Shown here: one piece after another, positions 1 through 8,023 of the stretch
Layout of the letters: each line of letters starts with the position of its first letter
Numbering within the stretch: the first letter of the stretch is position 1
Assembly: GCA_031283515.1 (NCBI GenBank)
Contig: JAITBS010000146.1
Span: 1 to 8,310 of the forward strand
DNA length: 8,310 nt
Reading direction: 5' to 3'
From: Planctomycetaceae bacterium
GTDB taxonomy: Bacteria > Planctomycetota > Planctomycetia > Pirellulales > Thermoguttaceae
Notes under the pieces: model-generated
What the model was told of the DNA's origin: nothing
The model's database searches: none
Seen by the model: only the letters and a program-made list of their open reading frames with translations
Program-made: the position numbers and the translations under genes

Positions 1-56
1 AATCATTCTTTTTTTATTTTTTATTCTTCTTAATTAACATCATAAAAATATACACT

Positions 57-170
57 AATCTGCGGACAAAATCTCTGTGAAAATCAGCGTAATCTGCGGA
101 CAAAATCTCTGTGAAAATCAGCGTAATCTGCGGACAAAATCTCTATGAAAATCTGCGTAATCTGCGGACT
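57..170. repeat. 34-bp tandem direct repeat array (3 copies plus a partial)
   Basis: Three head-to-tail copies of a 34-bp unit lie at 57-90, 91-124 and 125-158, followed by an 11-12 base partial copy from 159. Copies 1 and 2 are identical; copy 3 differs at two positions. There are no spacers, so this is not a CRISPR array. The unit is built from shorter related words (AATCAGCGT, AATCTGCGG and an AATCTCTGTG-like word). It starts 18 bp past the stop codon of the minus-strand mutase gene. A diverged copy of the core occurs at 2044-2062. From memory, similar AATCTGCGTAATCTGCGG words are scattered between genes in many environmental bacterial genomes. Its function is unknown. Confidence 0.93.
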
Positions 171-187
171 GATACAATATTGTTTTA

Positions 188-1729
188 CTATTGTTGATAG
201 GGGTAGGAATCATGTTGGGAACGGCGTCGCCAAGTATCGAGAATTGTCATGGTTCGGTACAATAACGACAATGCCCGTTCTTTGGTATCTGCTTCCGTGT
301 AACATCGTAATTCCGGTGCGTTTCCCGATGGACGTAAGTGTACAATATCTTGATCTCCGAATACCATACGGATTCCATCGGTTTGGTCAAATGTTTGTAA
401 TTCACCGAAAGTGGCGAAAACAAGTTGTATCATTTCTTCGCCTCCTGAAATGAGTTCTTCCATTTTTCGTTGCGAGAGTTCCGTCGGAAAATTTTGGAGG
501 CGATCACTCATGACAATACGTCGCGGCAAATAATGATTTATTTCCGAAAGCGGTACTCCGGAGTCTTTTGCGTAACGCAGAGTTGCGATATGAACGATGG
601 CGGGATCACGTGTTGGCAATGGAGATAAGGGGCGTTTTGATTCTTCTTCGTCGAGCAGAATGGAACTGGCGGTCAGAAATCCGCCGTTGGCTTCGTAGCC
701 TACAACACGTTTATAACCTTGTGACACCGCGTCTTGCATTGCTTCAATCACGTAAGGCGACCCGATTTTTGTTCGAACAATTTTTTTGAACCAACCTGAA
801 CGTTCTAAGGCGGTACTGGAACTGACCGGTGTGACCACGCAGTCTGCCAAAAGGAAACGCGAAGTCAGGATTCCGGCAATATCTCCGCGAATCCATTCAC
901 CGTGTTCATCAAACAACAATGGTCGGTCACTATCTCCATCAGTTGAAAGAATTGCATCGAAGGGCGGATTTTCGGAATGTCCGGTTGCCCATTTTCGTGC
1001 GAGAAACTGGTCTTCATCCCGAACCGCCTCCGTGTCAACAGCAATAAACGTCTCACTTCGACCCAACGGTGTTACCGAAGCACCCAACGCAGTGTACAGT
1101 TCACACAACAAATCACGCCCCACAGCGGAATGTTCGTAAAAACCAATCCGAAAACCTGTTAAAAAACCAGACGGAAAAGCACGAAGAAATCGATCAATAT
1201 AATATTGTTTTGCTTTGCCGTTGTCAGTTTCAACAGGAAAATCTAATTCGTTGGGTTTGAGCATTCCGTTTGAGTCGAACATCTTCTCTGGAACATCAAC
1301 AATTTGTTGTTTAATTCCGATTTCATCTTTTTTGAGGATTTCACCGTTTGGCAAATGAAATTTAATTCCGTTACGGTTTTCAGGAATATGACTTCCGGTT
1401 ACCATGATTGTAGGAATTTTTTCGGATATTCCGTAGAGGGCGATGGTTGGAGTGGGAATTGTTTTGCAATCAACCGGTTTCAACCCAAAATGGCTAACGG
1501 CTTTACGAACAGCGTGGGCGATTCGCGGTGAACTTGCCCGAAGATCATAAGCCACCGCAACTCGGTCATTTTCTGAACCATGAGCAACTTCACGAACAGC
1601 GTATTGTAAAAAACCGAGCGTGTAAGCAAAACAGACATGGTCACTCATATCCGTCACAAGACCGCGAGCACCACTAGTTCCGAACTTGACGCCGCTTTGG
1701 TTCATCAACTGATCAATTAATACTTTCAT
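188..1729 (-). CDS. Phosphomannomutase/phosphoglucomutase family protein (alpha-D-phosphohexomutase)
   Basis: A cytoplasmic enzyme expected to interconvert hexose 6-phosphate and hexose 1-phosphate, feeding GDP-mannose or other nucleotide-sugar synthesis for surface polysaccharide. Numbering here counts the upstream TTG as residue 1. All four family loops are visible: an N-terminal substrate-binding GTSGARG (18-24); the phosphoserine loop TGSHIPENRNG (112-122) with catalytic Ser114; the metal loop DGDSDR (265-270) with Asp265, Asp267 and Asp269; the sugar-specificity loop GYEANGG (345-351); and the phosphate loop RPSGN (467-471). The length of about 513 aa is slightly above the roughly 450-470 of typical bacterial members. 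I place the start at the ATG at 1729; the codon just upstream, at 1732, is TTG and would add one residue. No Shine-Dalgarno sequence is evident. The sugar-specificity loop differs from the usual GE(M/Q)SGH type, so mannose versus glucose preference cannot be assigned. The gene is transcribed away from the exporter operon and its reading frame is intact. Confidence 0.93.
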   Translation of the reverse strand: MKVLIDQLMNQSGVKFGTSGARGLVTDMSDHVCFAYTLGFLQYAVREVAHGSENDRVAVAYDLRASSPRIAHAVRKAVSHFGLKPVDCKTIPTPTIALYGISEKIPTIMVTGSHIPENRNGIKFHLPNGEILKKDEIGIKQQIVDVPEKMFDSNGMLKPNELDFPVETDNGKAKQYYIDRFLRAFPSGFLTGFRIGFYEHSAVGRDLLCELYTALGASVTPLGRSETFIAVDTEAVRDEDQFLARKWATGHSENPPFDAILSTDGDSDRPLLFDEHGEWIRGDIAGILTSRFLLADCVVTPVSSSTALERSGWFKKIVRTKIGSPYVIEAMQDAVSQGYKRVVGYEANGGFLTASSILLDEEESKRPLSPLPTRDPAIVHIATLRYAKDSGVPLSEINHYLPRRIVMSDRLQNFPTELSQRKMEELISGGEEMIQLVFATFGELQTFDQTDGIRMVFGDQDIVHLRPSGNAPELRCYTEADTKERALSLLYRTMTILDTWRRRSQHDSYPYQQ

Positions 1730-2043
1730 CAAATATAAATAACAATATGGAGAATATGGCGAATTTGAATAAAATAAAAAAGGCTCTTCAACACCTAATT
1801 ATTCACAACACATTTATTCACAACACGTTTTCTGTATTGACCTTGTAGGGAAGATACAAAGAAATGATTTAATTGGGTCATTTTACCATCACTGGAATTT
1901 TTCGCAAGGTATGTAAATTTGAGTGAACGGTTCCTTTTTATTGATTGCGTTAATTGTTGCGAAAAGTATTTTCTTTTTTTCATTTATGAGACAATTCGGG
2001 CTAAATGTACGAGGATTCTATATTACTAAACTTTTTAAAAAAC

Positions 2044-2062
2044 TCTGCATAATCTACGGACT
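2044..2062. repeat. Stray degenerate copy of the 34-bp repeat core
   Basis: Nineteen bases match the end of the tandem array (152-170) at 17 of 19 positions, in the same orientation. The differences are two G-to-A changes. The mutase gene is therefore flanked by copies of the same short sequence, about 1.9 kb apart. This supports a dispersed family rather than a purely local duplication. Confidence 0.7.
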
Positions 2063-2088
2063 ATTAGAATGTAAGTATTTGAGCTGTT

Positions 2089-2109
2089 AATAAAATGTAA
2101 TATTTTATT
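2089..2109. promoter_or_regulatory. AT-only inverted repeat, 8-bp arms
   Basis: AATAAAAT and ATTTTATT form a perfect 8-bp dyad around a 5-base centre (GTAAT), about 110 bp upstream of the HlyD start codon. It could be an operator or the target of an AT-preferring DNA-binding protein. Such dyads also arise by chance in DNA this AT-rich, so the regulatory reading is only an inference. Confidence 0.25.
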
Positions 2110-2186
2110 GGTATGATTGCCGATAAATTTTAGTAATAATTGGGTCTTTACGGCAAAAGCAAATACAAATCAAAATATTTTTTTTG

Positions 2187-2203
2187 AATAATGTTATATT
2201 ATT
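2187..2203. promoter_or_regulatory. AT-only inverted repeat next to the exporter start
   Basis: AATAAT and ATTATT flank a 5-base centre (GTTAT), ending 15 bp before the ATG at 2219. The layout (AT arms, 5-base centre) resembles the dyad at 2089-2109. The dyad contains TATATT (2195-2200), a possible -10 element, so a protein bound here could block transcription or the mRNA 5' end. This is weakly supported because of base composition. Confidence 0.25.
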
Positions 2204-2218
2204 TAATTCTGTTTACCG

Positions 2219-3526
2219 ATGTCAGAACCGAAACCTGAATTATTTCGTAAAGAAGCTCAAAAACATTACGGTTCGCCTGAAAAACTCGATGAATCTATTC
2301 GGTTGATTGCACGATTCGAATGGCTTTTACTTTTTGCCGGCGGAATTGTGTGTGCGGCACTGCTTTGGTGGGGAATTTTCGGAACTATTAATGTTCGTGT
2401 TACCGGTTTGGGAATTCTGGTTTTTCCAAAAGGAATCCCTTCCGTTACGAGTAAAATTTCCGGCACCGTCAATAAAATTTACGTTAAACTCGAACAAAAA
2501 GTTAATGTAGGTGATTTGATCGCTTATATTGACCAATCCGATCTCGATATACAAGAACAAACTTTACAAAAAGAACTTGATGAATATATCGGTTTGCATG
2601 AACGGTTGACCAAGTTAGAAACCCAAAATTACAATGACTCGTTGACCACCCTCAATAACCAAAAAAAACAAATTGAACAGTCTATCGAAATTACAAATAA
2701 ACAAATTCAAATCTATCAGGAACAAATGGATAGTTATCAACGTCTTTACGAAAAAGGAATTACCTCCAAAGAAGACTACGATAAAACAACGGTAACTTTT
2801 CTCAATAGTAAATTAAGCCTAGATTCTCTGCTCAATCAAATACAATCATTACTCAAATCAATTAGTGATACCAAAATCAGTTATGATGAAAATATTAAAC
2901 AACGGGAACTCAATATCAGCAATAAAAGAAACGAAATACAACAACTAAAACAAAAACGTGAAAAAGACGGCAAAATATACGCACCCCATAACGGAGTCAT
3001 TTATAGTATTTCTGTAATCGAAGGACAAAATGTTAATGTTAATCAGGAAATTGTTTTGATCGAACCTCGTCAAACGGAAGATACGAATAGTCCGTTGGAA
3101 ATGGAAACGATTGTTTTTGTAACTTCAATTCAAGCAAAAAAAATTCTTTCCGGTCAGAATGCCCTTATTTCACCGACAATTATTCGTCCTTCGCAATATG
3201 GTTCTATTACCGGACGTGTTCTTTCGGTTTCTGATTATCCTGTTACGCCGGAATATCTGGATTCGCTCTTTCCCAATTCTGTGTTGGATGAACAATTTCT
3301 TGCACAAGGAAGCGTGTTTGAAATTCGGTTGTCGTTGGATAAAAGTACAACATCGCCAAGCGGTTATCACTGGACTGGCGGAATGGGACCTCCAATTCAT
3401 TTGACAACAGGAACAATGACCAATGCCATGATTGGTGTTGAACAACGACGTCCCATCTCTTATTTGATTCCGTTTATCGAACAGTTTTTTCTTGGTGTTG
3501 ATAACTACGGAGTTTATGGAAAATGA
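2219..3526 (+). CDS. HlyD-family membrane fusion protein of an NHLM-type peptide export system
   Basis: Periplasmic adaptor, 435 aa, that links an inner-membrane ABC exporter to the outer membrane. Residues 1-33 are cytoplasmic and charged. One membrane segment follows at about 34-54 (WLLLFAGG onward). Two lipoyl-like half motifs (about 75-105, SGTVNKIYVK then GDLIAYID; and 252-282, YAPHNGVIYSI then VNQEIVLIE) bracket a long Gln/Lys/Glu-rich coiled-coil hairpin at about 112-250. A beta-barrel region fills about 295-400, and the protein ends in a segment containing RRPISYLIP. This C-terminal pattern and the two following transporters fit the NHLM HlyD family (TIGR03794, from memory). The ATG at 2219 is preceded by GTTTACCG with no Shine-Dalgarno sequence, so the start rests on its fit to the family layout and on the adjacent gap. 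The TGA stop overlaps the next start codon (ATGA, 3523-3526). No outer-membrane TolC partner is present in the window. Confidence 0.93.
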   Translation: MSEPKPELFRKEAQKHYGSPEKLDESIRLIARFEWLLLFAGGIVCAALLWWGIFGTINVRVTGLGILVFPKGIPSVTSKISGTVNKIYVKLEQKVNVGDLIAYIDQSDLDIQEQTLQKELDEYIGLHERLTKLETQNYNDSLTTLNNQKKQIEQSIEITNKQIQIYQEQMDSYQRLYEKGITSKEDYDKTTVTFLNSKLSLDSLLNQIQSLLKSISDTKISYDENIKQRELNISNKRNEIQQLKQKREKDGKIYAPHNGVIYSISVIEGQNVNVNQEIVLIEPRQTEDTNSPLEMETIVFVTSIQAKKILSGQNALISPTIIRPSQYGSITGRVLSVSDYPVTPEYLDSLFPNSVLDEQFLAQGSVFEIRLSLDKSTTSPSGYHWTGGMGPPIHLTTGTMTNAMIGVEQRRPISYLIPFIEQFFLGVDNYGVYGK

Positions 3527-5703
3527 ATTTTGGACATTTTTTATATCGTCGTCGGACGCCCACTTTTATTCAAATGGAGCAAACAGAATGCGGTGCGGTT
3601 GCGCTTAGTATCATTCTGGCATCATTGGGACGTTGGGTTCCTATCGAAGAGTTACGAACTCTGTGCGGTATTAATCGTGACGGCTCCAATCTCCTAAATA
3701 TTATTCGTGCCGGAAAACATTTCGGTCTGAATTGTGAAGCCTATCGAAAATCACTCAATGACCTAAAAGAAATCAAGCAACTCGGAATCCTCTTTTGGGG
3801 ATTCAATCATTTCGTCGTCTATGAAGGTTATCACGGAAGACATTTTTATATCAATGATCCGGCTGTCGGACCAAGAGTTTTATCGGAAAAGGAGTTTAGC
3901 CAAAGTTATACCGGTATTTTTGTAACCGCAGAAAAAACAGACTCCTTTGTAGGCGGCGGATGCCGTCCCAGTATTATTGGTTGGCTTCTTGGCCGGTTAC
4001 GGTATTCCCAATCAATCTTTTTCTTCATTTTTGCAACAGCGTTCCTTCTCGTATTTCCGGCACTGTGTACTGCTATTTGTAACAAAATATTTTATGATGA
4101 CATTCTTGTTGATGCCGTTTTTTGGTTACGTCCTTTTTTAACATTTTTTCTTATTGTTATTCTGTTTCAAGGTATTTTCACATGGATTCAGAATTTTTCA
4201 ATGGAAAAATTACGTACCCAATTGGCGGTTTCAGCGTCCGCAGAATTTTTTTGGCATTGTTTACAATTATCGACCGCGTTCTTTTCCAACCGTCATGCCG
4301 GCGATCTCTGTGTCAGAGTTCAGGAAAATAATATTGTTGCGCAATTTCTTTCCTCGAAACTGACAACAAATTTACTGAACTTTTTCCTAATCGGAATTTA
4401 TGGAATTTTAATGCTGTTATTTAATCCGGCTTTGACATTGATTGCTGTTACTGCGATTGTGTTTAACGCTTTCATTGTTGCGTGGATACGCCGTTACCGG
4501 ATTGATCTTAATAAACGGCTTGTTCAAGAATCAGCGCAGCAAACCGCTGTTGCTGCCGGCGGAATCCAAATTATCGAAACATTTAAGTCTTCCGGTCAGG
4601 AAGATCTTTTTTTCACTCGATGGGCAGATTCGCAGGTCAAAACGGTCAATTCATCGCAGCGGTTACAGAAATATTCGGCAATGATTGAAACATTACCGTC
4701 AATGTTATCGGGAATTACGAATGCGGCGTTGTTTTGTTTTGGCGGTTTGCAGGTGATGAACGGCAAAATGACGTTTGGTGATTTGATTGCGTTCCAATCG
4801 TTGATGCTTTATTTTATTGCGCCGGTCAATGGTTTAACGTCTCTTTCCGGTGATATTCAGTCGATTCAAGCCAATATCGGACGTTTAAATGATGTCCTGA
4901 ACAATGAGCGTGATCCGTTGTTAATCGAACAAGAAAAAGCCGGTGAACATTCAAATCGTTTTCCGTTGAATTCTTCTTTTCGGCTTCAGGGCAAGATTGA
5001 ACTTCGTAATATTTCTTTTGGTTACAATCCATTAGCGCGTCCTTTGATTGAAGATTTTTCGTTACTCATTGAACATGGAAAACGAGTTGCTCTTGTTGGT
5101 GCAAGCGGCAGCGGGAAAACAACAATTGCCCGATTGATTGCCGGATTGATTCGTCCATTGAAGGGTGAAATCTTTTTCGATGATATTCCGATACATGAAA
5201 TTCCGCGTATTATTTTAGCGCAATCTATTGCGATGGTCAATCAAGATATTGTTTTATTTGAAGGAACAATTCGTGACAATTTAACGATGTGGAATCCGGC
5301 AATTGATGATCGTTCTCTTGCGAATGCAACAAAAGATGCAGCGATTTATGATGTTATAACGCAACGCCGCGGTTCTTTCGGTGCGGCGGTCGAACAATTG
5401 GGTAACAATTTTAGCGGCGGACAACGGCAACGTCTTGAAATTACTCGTGCCTTAGCGGGAAATCCATCTATTCTGATTATGGACGAGGCAACTAATTCAT
5501 TGGACACGGTTACGGAAAAAATTATTGACACAAATATAAGAAAACGTAATATTACGCTGGTCATTTCGGCACATCGTTTAAGTACGATTCGCGACAGTGA
5601 TGAGATTATTGTTTTGAGCGAGGGAATTGTTGTTGAGCGTGGTCAACATGATGAGCTTATGAAAAACGGACGTTTTTATTCTAAATTGATTCAATCGGAA
5701 TGA
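3523..5703 (+). CDS. NHLM-type C39 peptidase/ABC exporter (ABC1), processing and export of a leader peptide
   Basis: Inner-membrane peptidase-containing ABC transporter of 726 aa, the usual size for the class. The N-terminal C39 domain (1-140) has the oxyanion Gln17, catalytic Cys23 in ECG, His96 in NHFVVYEG and Asp112 in INDPAVG, so it looks active against double-glycine-type leaders. The membrane domain spans about 160-440 with around six hydrophobic segments. The ATPase domain (about 490-726) is complete: Walker A GASGSGKT (526-533), Q-loop Gln574, signature FSGGQ (630-634), Walker B ILIMDE with Asp654 and Glu655, D-loop SLD (659-661) and H-loop His684. The opening RRRTPTFIQME and the linker GGGCRPS resemble the NHLM ABC1 family (TIGR03796, from memory). 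It is translationally coupled by ATGA overlaps to both neighbours. The expected cargo is a ribosomally made peptide with a nitrile hydratase-like or Nif11-like leader, but no such gene is seen here. A general class I/II bacteriocin exporter is the alternative; the adjacent ABC2 makes NHLM more likely. Confidence 0.95.
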   Translation: MNFGHFLYRRRTPTFIQMEQTECGAVALSIILASLGRWVPIEELRTLCGINRDGSNLLNIIRAGKHFGLNCEAYRKSLNDLKEIKQLGILFWGFNHFVVYEGYHGRHFYINDPAVGPRVLSEKEFSQSYTGIFVTAEKTDSFVGGGCRPSIIGWLLGRLRYSQSIFFFIFATAFLLVFPALCTAICNKIFYDDILVDAVFWLRPFLTFFLIVILFQGIFTWIQNFSMEKLRTQLAVSASAEFFWHCLQLSTAFFSNRHAGDLCVRVQENNIVAQFLSSKLTTNLLNFFLIGIYGILMLLFNPALTLIAVTAIVFNAFIVAWIRRYRIDLNKRLVQESAQQTAVAAGGIQIIETFKSSGQEDLFFTRWADSQVKTVNSSQRLQKYSAMIETLPSMLSGITNAALFCFGGLQVMNGKMTFGDLIAFQSLMLYFIAPVNGLTSLSGDIQSIQANIGRLNDVLNNERDPLLIEQEKAGEHSNRFPLNSSFRLQGKIELRNISFGYNPLARPLIEDFSLLIEHGKRVALVGASGSGKTTIARLIAGLIRPLKGEIFFDDIPIHEIPRIILAQSIAMVNQDIVLFEGTIRDNLTMWNPAIDDRSLANATKDAAIYDVITQRRGSFGAAVEQLGNNFSGGQRQRLEITRALAGNPSILIMDEATNSLDTVTEKIIDTNIRKRNITLVISAHRLSTIRDSDEIIVLSEGIVVERGQHDELMKNGRFYSKLIQSE

Positions 5704-7958
5704 GAGAGATGTTTCAAAATTATTCCAAAAACACATCCTCGCGTCAGAAGGCGGTTCAGGACGGTATTCGAATGTTACTCGGAGTATTCAATCCGCAATA
5801 TCGTTACCAATTTGTTTCTGATTCTGGTGATTTACTTTTTGATGCGTGTCAGATTGTTGTACAGGAAAATCGGTTATCCTTAACTCATCCGGTTGACGAG
5901 GAGTCGGATGGTTCGGAAGTTATTGAAACAGTATCGCCGATACGTATTCGTCAGATTGCCCGTGCTTCGGGACTTCAGATACGAAAAATCTCTTTGGAAA
6001 CCGGTTGGTGGAAAACGGAAACAGCTCCGGCTCTTGGATTTCTTTTGCCGGAAGGAATAAACGATCTGGAACTTTCCGATGAAGAAATCGTACAAAAAGG
6101 ACATCCGATTGCTATTGTTCACGCAAAACATGGAAAATTTAAATATATTGATCCGCAAAACAATCAGGAAACTCTCATCACTCATGACAAAACCGGATTA
6201 AGTCATTTAGCGTTTACTTTTTTCAAACCCTTTGACGACAAGCGTCCGGTTTCCTTGAAAACGATTTTCTCTTTTGCGTTACGGAATCGAATTTATGATA
6301 TTTTCCTTATTGTGTTGGTTGGTATTATTGTTGGTCTTTTTGGTTTGATCACGCCGATTTTTACTGGTTGGATAGTTGATTCGGTAATTCCTGATGCAGA
6401 CCGATATTTATTGATTCAGTTAACACTTGTTCTTATTTCGATTACGATAAGCCAATCTTTGCTGACGCTGCTTCGTTCTTATGCTTTATTGCGGATTGAG
6501 GGTTCGGCGACATTGAATTTGGAAAGTGCTATTTGGGATCGTCTTATTCGCCAACCGAGTCATTTTTTCCGTGATTACAGTACGGGCGATCTTGTTTCGC
6601 GGGCAAGCGGAATCAATACGATTCAGAAAATTCTGACCAATTCTGCATTATCAACAGTTTTGTCCTGTATTTTTTGTATTCCGAGTGTTTTCTTGATGTT
6701 TTATTATTCGATTTATCTGGCGATGATAGGACTTCTTCTTCTGATTGTTTGTGCGGTTTTGCAAATTATTGGTTCAATTGTGATGTATTTCTATCAGCGT
6801 CAAATTATTGCGATGGACGCCAAGGTTCAGAATTTAACGTTTCAATATTTTTCTGGAATTGAAAAAATCCGGTCATCTTTTTCGGAACACTATGCTTTTC
6901 GAATTTGGGCAAATATTTTTTCACAGCAGATGAATTTAACTTATATTTCCAATCGGTTCAATATTGTTTTTGGTATTCTTGCTCAACTTGCATCGCCATT
7001 ATCGTTACTAGTGATTTACTGGGTTGGAATAAATTTGAACATGAAAGGAAGTGCTGCGTTTACTGCTGGAACATTTATGGCGTTTTTGAGTACATTTAGT
7101 TCGGTGCGTGGCGGTGTGTTGGGGATGACGGGTTCGTTGAGTTCTTTGGTGAATATTATTCCGATTTGGAAACGCATGGTACCAATACTTGATTCATTTC
7201 CAGAGAGTGCTGCATCAGCAGTTCCGGTTTCTCGTTTGAGTGGTCGGATTGAATTGAGTCATCTGACGTTTGGTTATTCGGAATCGTTACCGCCGATACT
7301 GAGTGATGTTTCATTTTGTATTGAGTCAGGAGAATTTGTTGCGGTAGTTGGGGAAAGCGGAGCGGGAAAAAGTACATTATTACGGTTGTTGTTAGGTTTT
7401 GAAAAACCGAAACACGGTTCGATTTTTTACGACAGTTACGATATTAACAATATTGATATTCATTCGTTACGGCGGCAATTTGGGGTTGTTCTTCAAAGTG
7501 CGGGCATGATGAACGCGGACATTTTTAACAATATTGCAGGCGGAACTGGTTGTTCGATGGAGGAAGCGTGGGAGGCGGCACGTCAGGCAGGAATTGCCGA
7601 TGATATTGCCAAGATGCCGTTAAAAATGAGCACACCTATTTCGATGAATGGCGGAACAGTTTCCGGCGGGCAACGGCAACGGATTATGATTGCAAGGGCA
7701 CTTGTAACAAAACCGCGTATTCTATTTCTGGACGAAGCGACCAATGCGTTGGACAACGTATCACAAGCGATTGTTACGGAAAGTATTAACGCATTAAAGA
7801 TTACTCGTTTTGTGATTGCACACCGTTTGAGTACGATTCGCAAGGCTGACCGTATTATTGTAATGCAAAAAGGACAGATTATTCAAACTGGAATTTTTGA
7901 CGAACTTGCCGGTCAGAACGGTCTTTTTCAAAATTTAATGAAACGACAAATGAGTTAA
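5700..7958 (+). CDS. NHLM-type second ABC transporter (ABC2), permease/ATPase with a C39-like N-terminal domain
   Basis: Inner-membrane ABC protein of 752 aa and obligate neighbour of ABC1 in NHLM systems (TIGR03797-like, from memory). The N-terminal domain (about 1-185) contains FDACQIVV, a helix with IARASGLQIRKI, then GWWKTETAPALGF and HPIAIVHAKHGKFKYIDP, the pattern I associate with ABC2 proteins. The membrane domain (about 195-480) has around six hydrophobic segments, and WIVDSVIPDADR and DRLIRQPSHFFRDYSTGDL are typical of exporter permeases. The ATPase is intact: Walker A GESGAGKS (551-558), Q-loop Gln599, signature VSGGQ (654-658), Walker B ILFLDE with Asp678 and Glu679, D-loop ALD and H-loop His708. 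ABC1 and ABC2 may form a heterodimer or two separate exporters; the sequence cannot decide. The start overlaps the previous stop as ATGA; an in-frame ATG at 5709 is an alternative three codons in. The gene is the last of the visible operon. Confidence 0.93.
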   Translation: MREMFQNYSKNTSSRQKAVQDGIRMLLGVFNPQYRYQFVSDSGDLLFDACQIVVQENRLSLTHPVDEESDGSEVIETVSPIRIRQIARASGLQIRKISLETGWWKTETAPALGFLLPEGINDLELSDEEIVQKGHPIAIVHAKHGKFKYIDPQNNQETLITHDKTGLSHLAFTFFKPFDDKRPVSLKTIFSFALRNRIYDIFLIVLVGIIVGLFGLITPIFTGWIVDSVIPDADRYLLIQLTLVLISITISQSLLTLLRSYALLRIEGSATLNLESAIWDRLIRQPSHFFRDYSTGDLVSRASGINTIQKILTNSALSTVLSCIFCIPSVFLMFYYSIYLAMIGLLLLIVCAVLQIIGSIVMYFYQRQIIAMDAKVQNLTFQYFSGIEKIRSSFSEHYAFRIWANIFSQQMNLTYISNRFNIVFGILAQLASPLSLLVIYWVGINLNMKGSAAFTAGTFMAFLSTFSSVRGGVLGMTGSLSSLVNIIPIWKRMVPILDSFPESAASAVPVSRLSGRIELSHLTFGYSESLPPILSDVSFCIESGEFVAVVGESGAGKSTLLRLLLGFEKPKHGSIFYDSYDINNIDIHSLRRQFGVVLQSAGMMNADIFNNIAGGTGCSMEEAWEAARQAGIADDIAKMPLKMSTPISMNGGTVSGGQRQRIMIARALVTKPRILFLDEATNALDNVSQAIVTESINALKITRFVIAHRLSTIRKADRIIVMQKGQIIQTGIFDELAGQNGLFQNLMKRQMS

Positions 7959-8023
7959 TTGAGATACTTTGGGCGTAATATTTCAGCGGCATTTTTTTGA
8001 AGTTGTTTACAGTTGGAAATTAC

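Larger units (their letters stand above)
1733..2218. other. Divergent AT-rich intergenic region
   Basis: This gap separates the minus-strand mutase from the plus-strand exporter operon, so it should hold the promoters of both. I see no convincing -35/-10 pair; TATATT at 2195-2200 could be a -10 for the exporter, but no good -35 lies at the right distance. A 12-bp word (TATTCACAACAC) is repeated at 1800-1811 and 1815-1826, a 15-bp period. A minus-strand reading frame at 1795-1983 (62 codons, basic, no recognisable motif, no ribosome binding site) spans this repeat; I do not call it a gene. A stray repeat copy and two dyads are listed separately. Confidence 0.7.

Noticed and set aside
16..29. 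A 14-bp inverted match between 16-29 and 8202-8215 as ends of a mobile element spanning the window
   Set aside because: The matching sequence is low-complexity A/T-rich and lacks transposase or target-site evidence; chance is the simplest explanation.
57..170. CRISPR array
   Set aside because: The 34-bp units are contiguous with no unique spacers between them, and no cas genes are near.
174..183. Perfect palindrome ACAATATTGT after the mutase stop as a terminator
   Set aside because: It has no loop, is AT-rich and has no adequate T tract on the minus strand; likely chance.
145..453. Plus-strand 102-codon reading frame over the 3' end of the mutase gene
   Set aside because: It runs antisense to the well-supported mutase coding sequence and begins inside the tandem repeat array; its translation has no recognisable features.
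1795..1983. Minus-strand 62-aa gene or NHLM precursor peptide
   Set aside because: No ribosome binding site, no double-glycine cleavage site, no Nif11-like or nitrile hydratase-like leader, and it contains a simple direct repeat; kept only as a low-interest finding.
5560..7860. Near-repeats between the ATPase ends of ABC1 and ABC2 as a recent duplication or recombination site
   Set aside because: The similarity is confined to conserved ABC motifs (signature and H-loop regions) and reflects ancient paralogy; the rest of the two genes is diverged.
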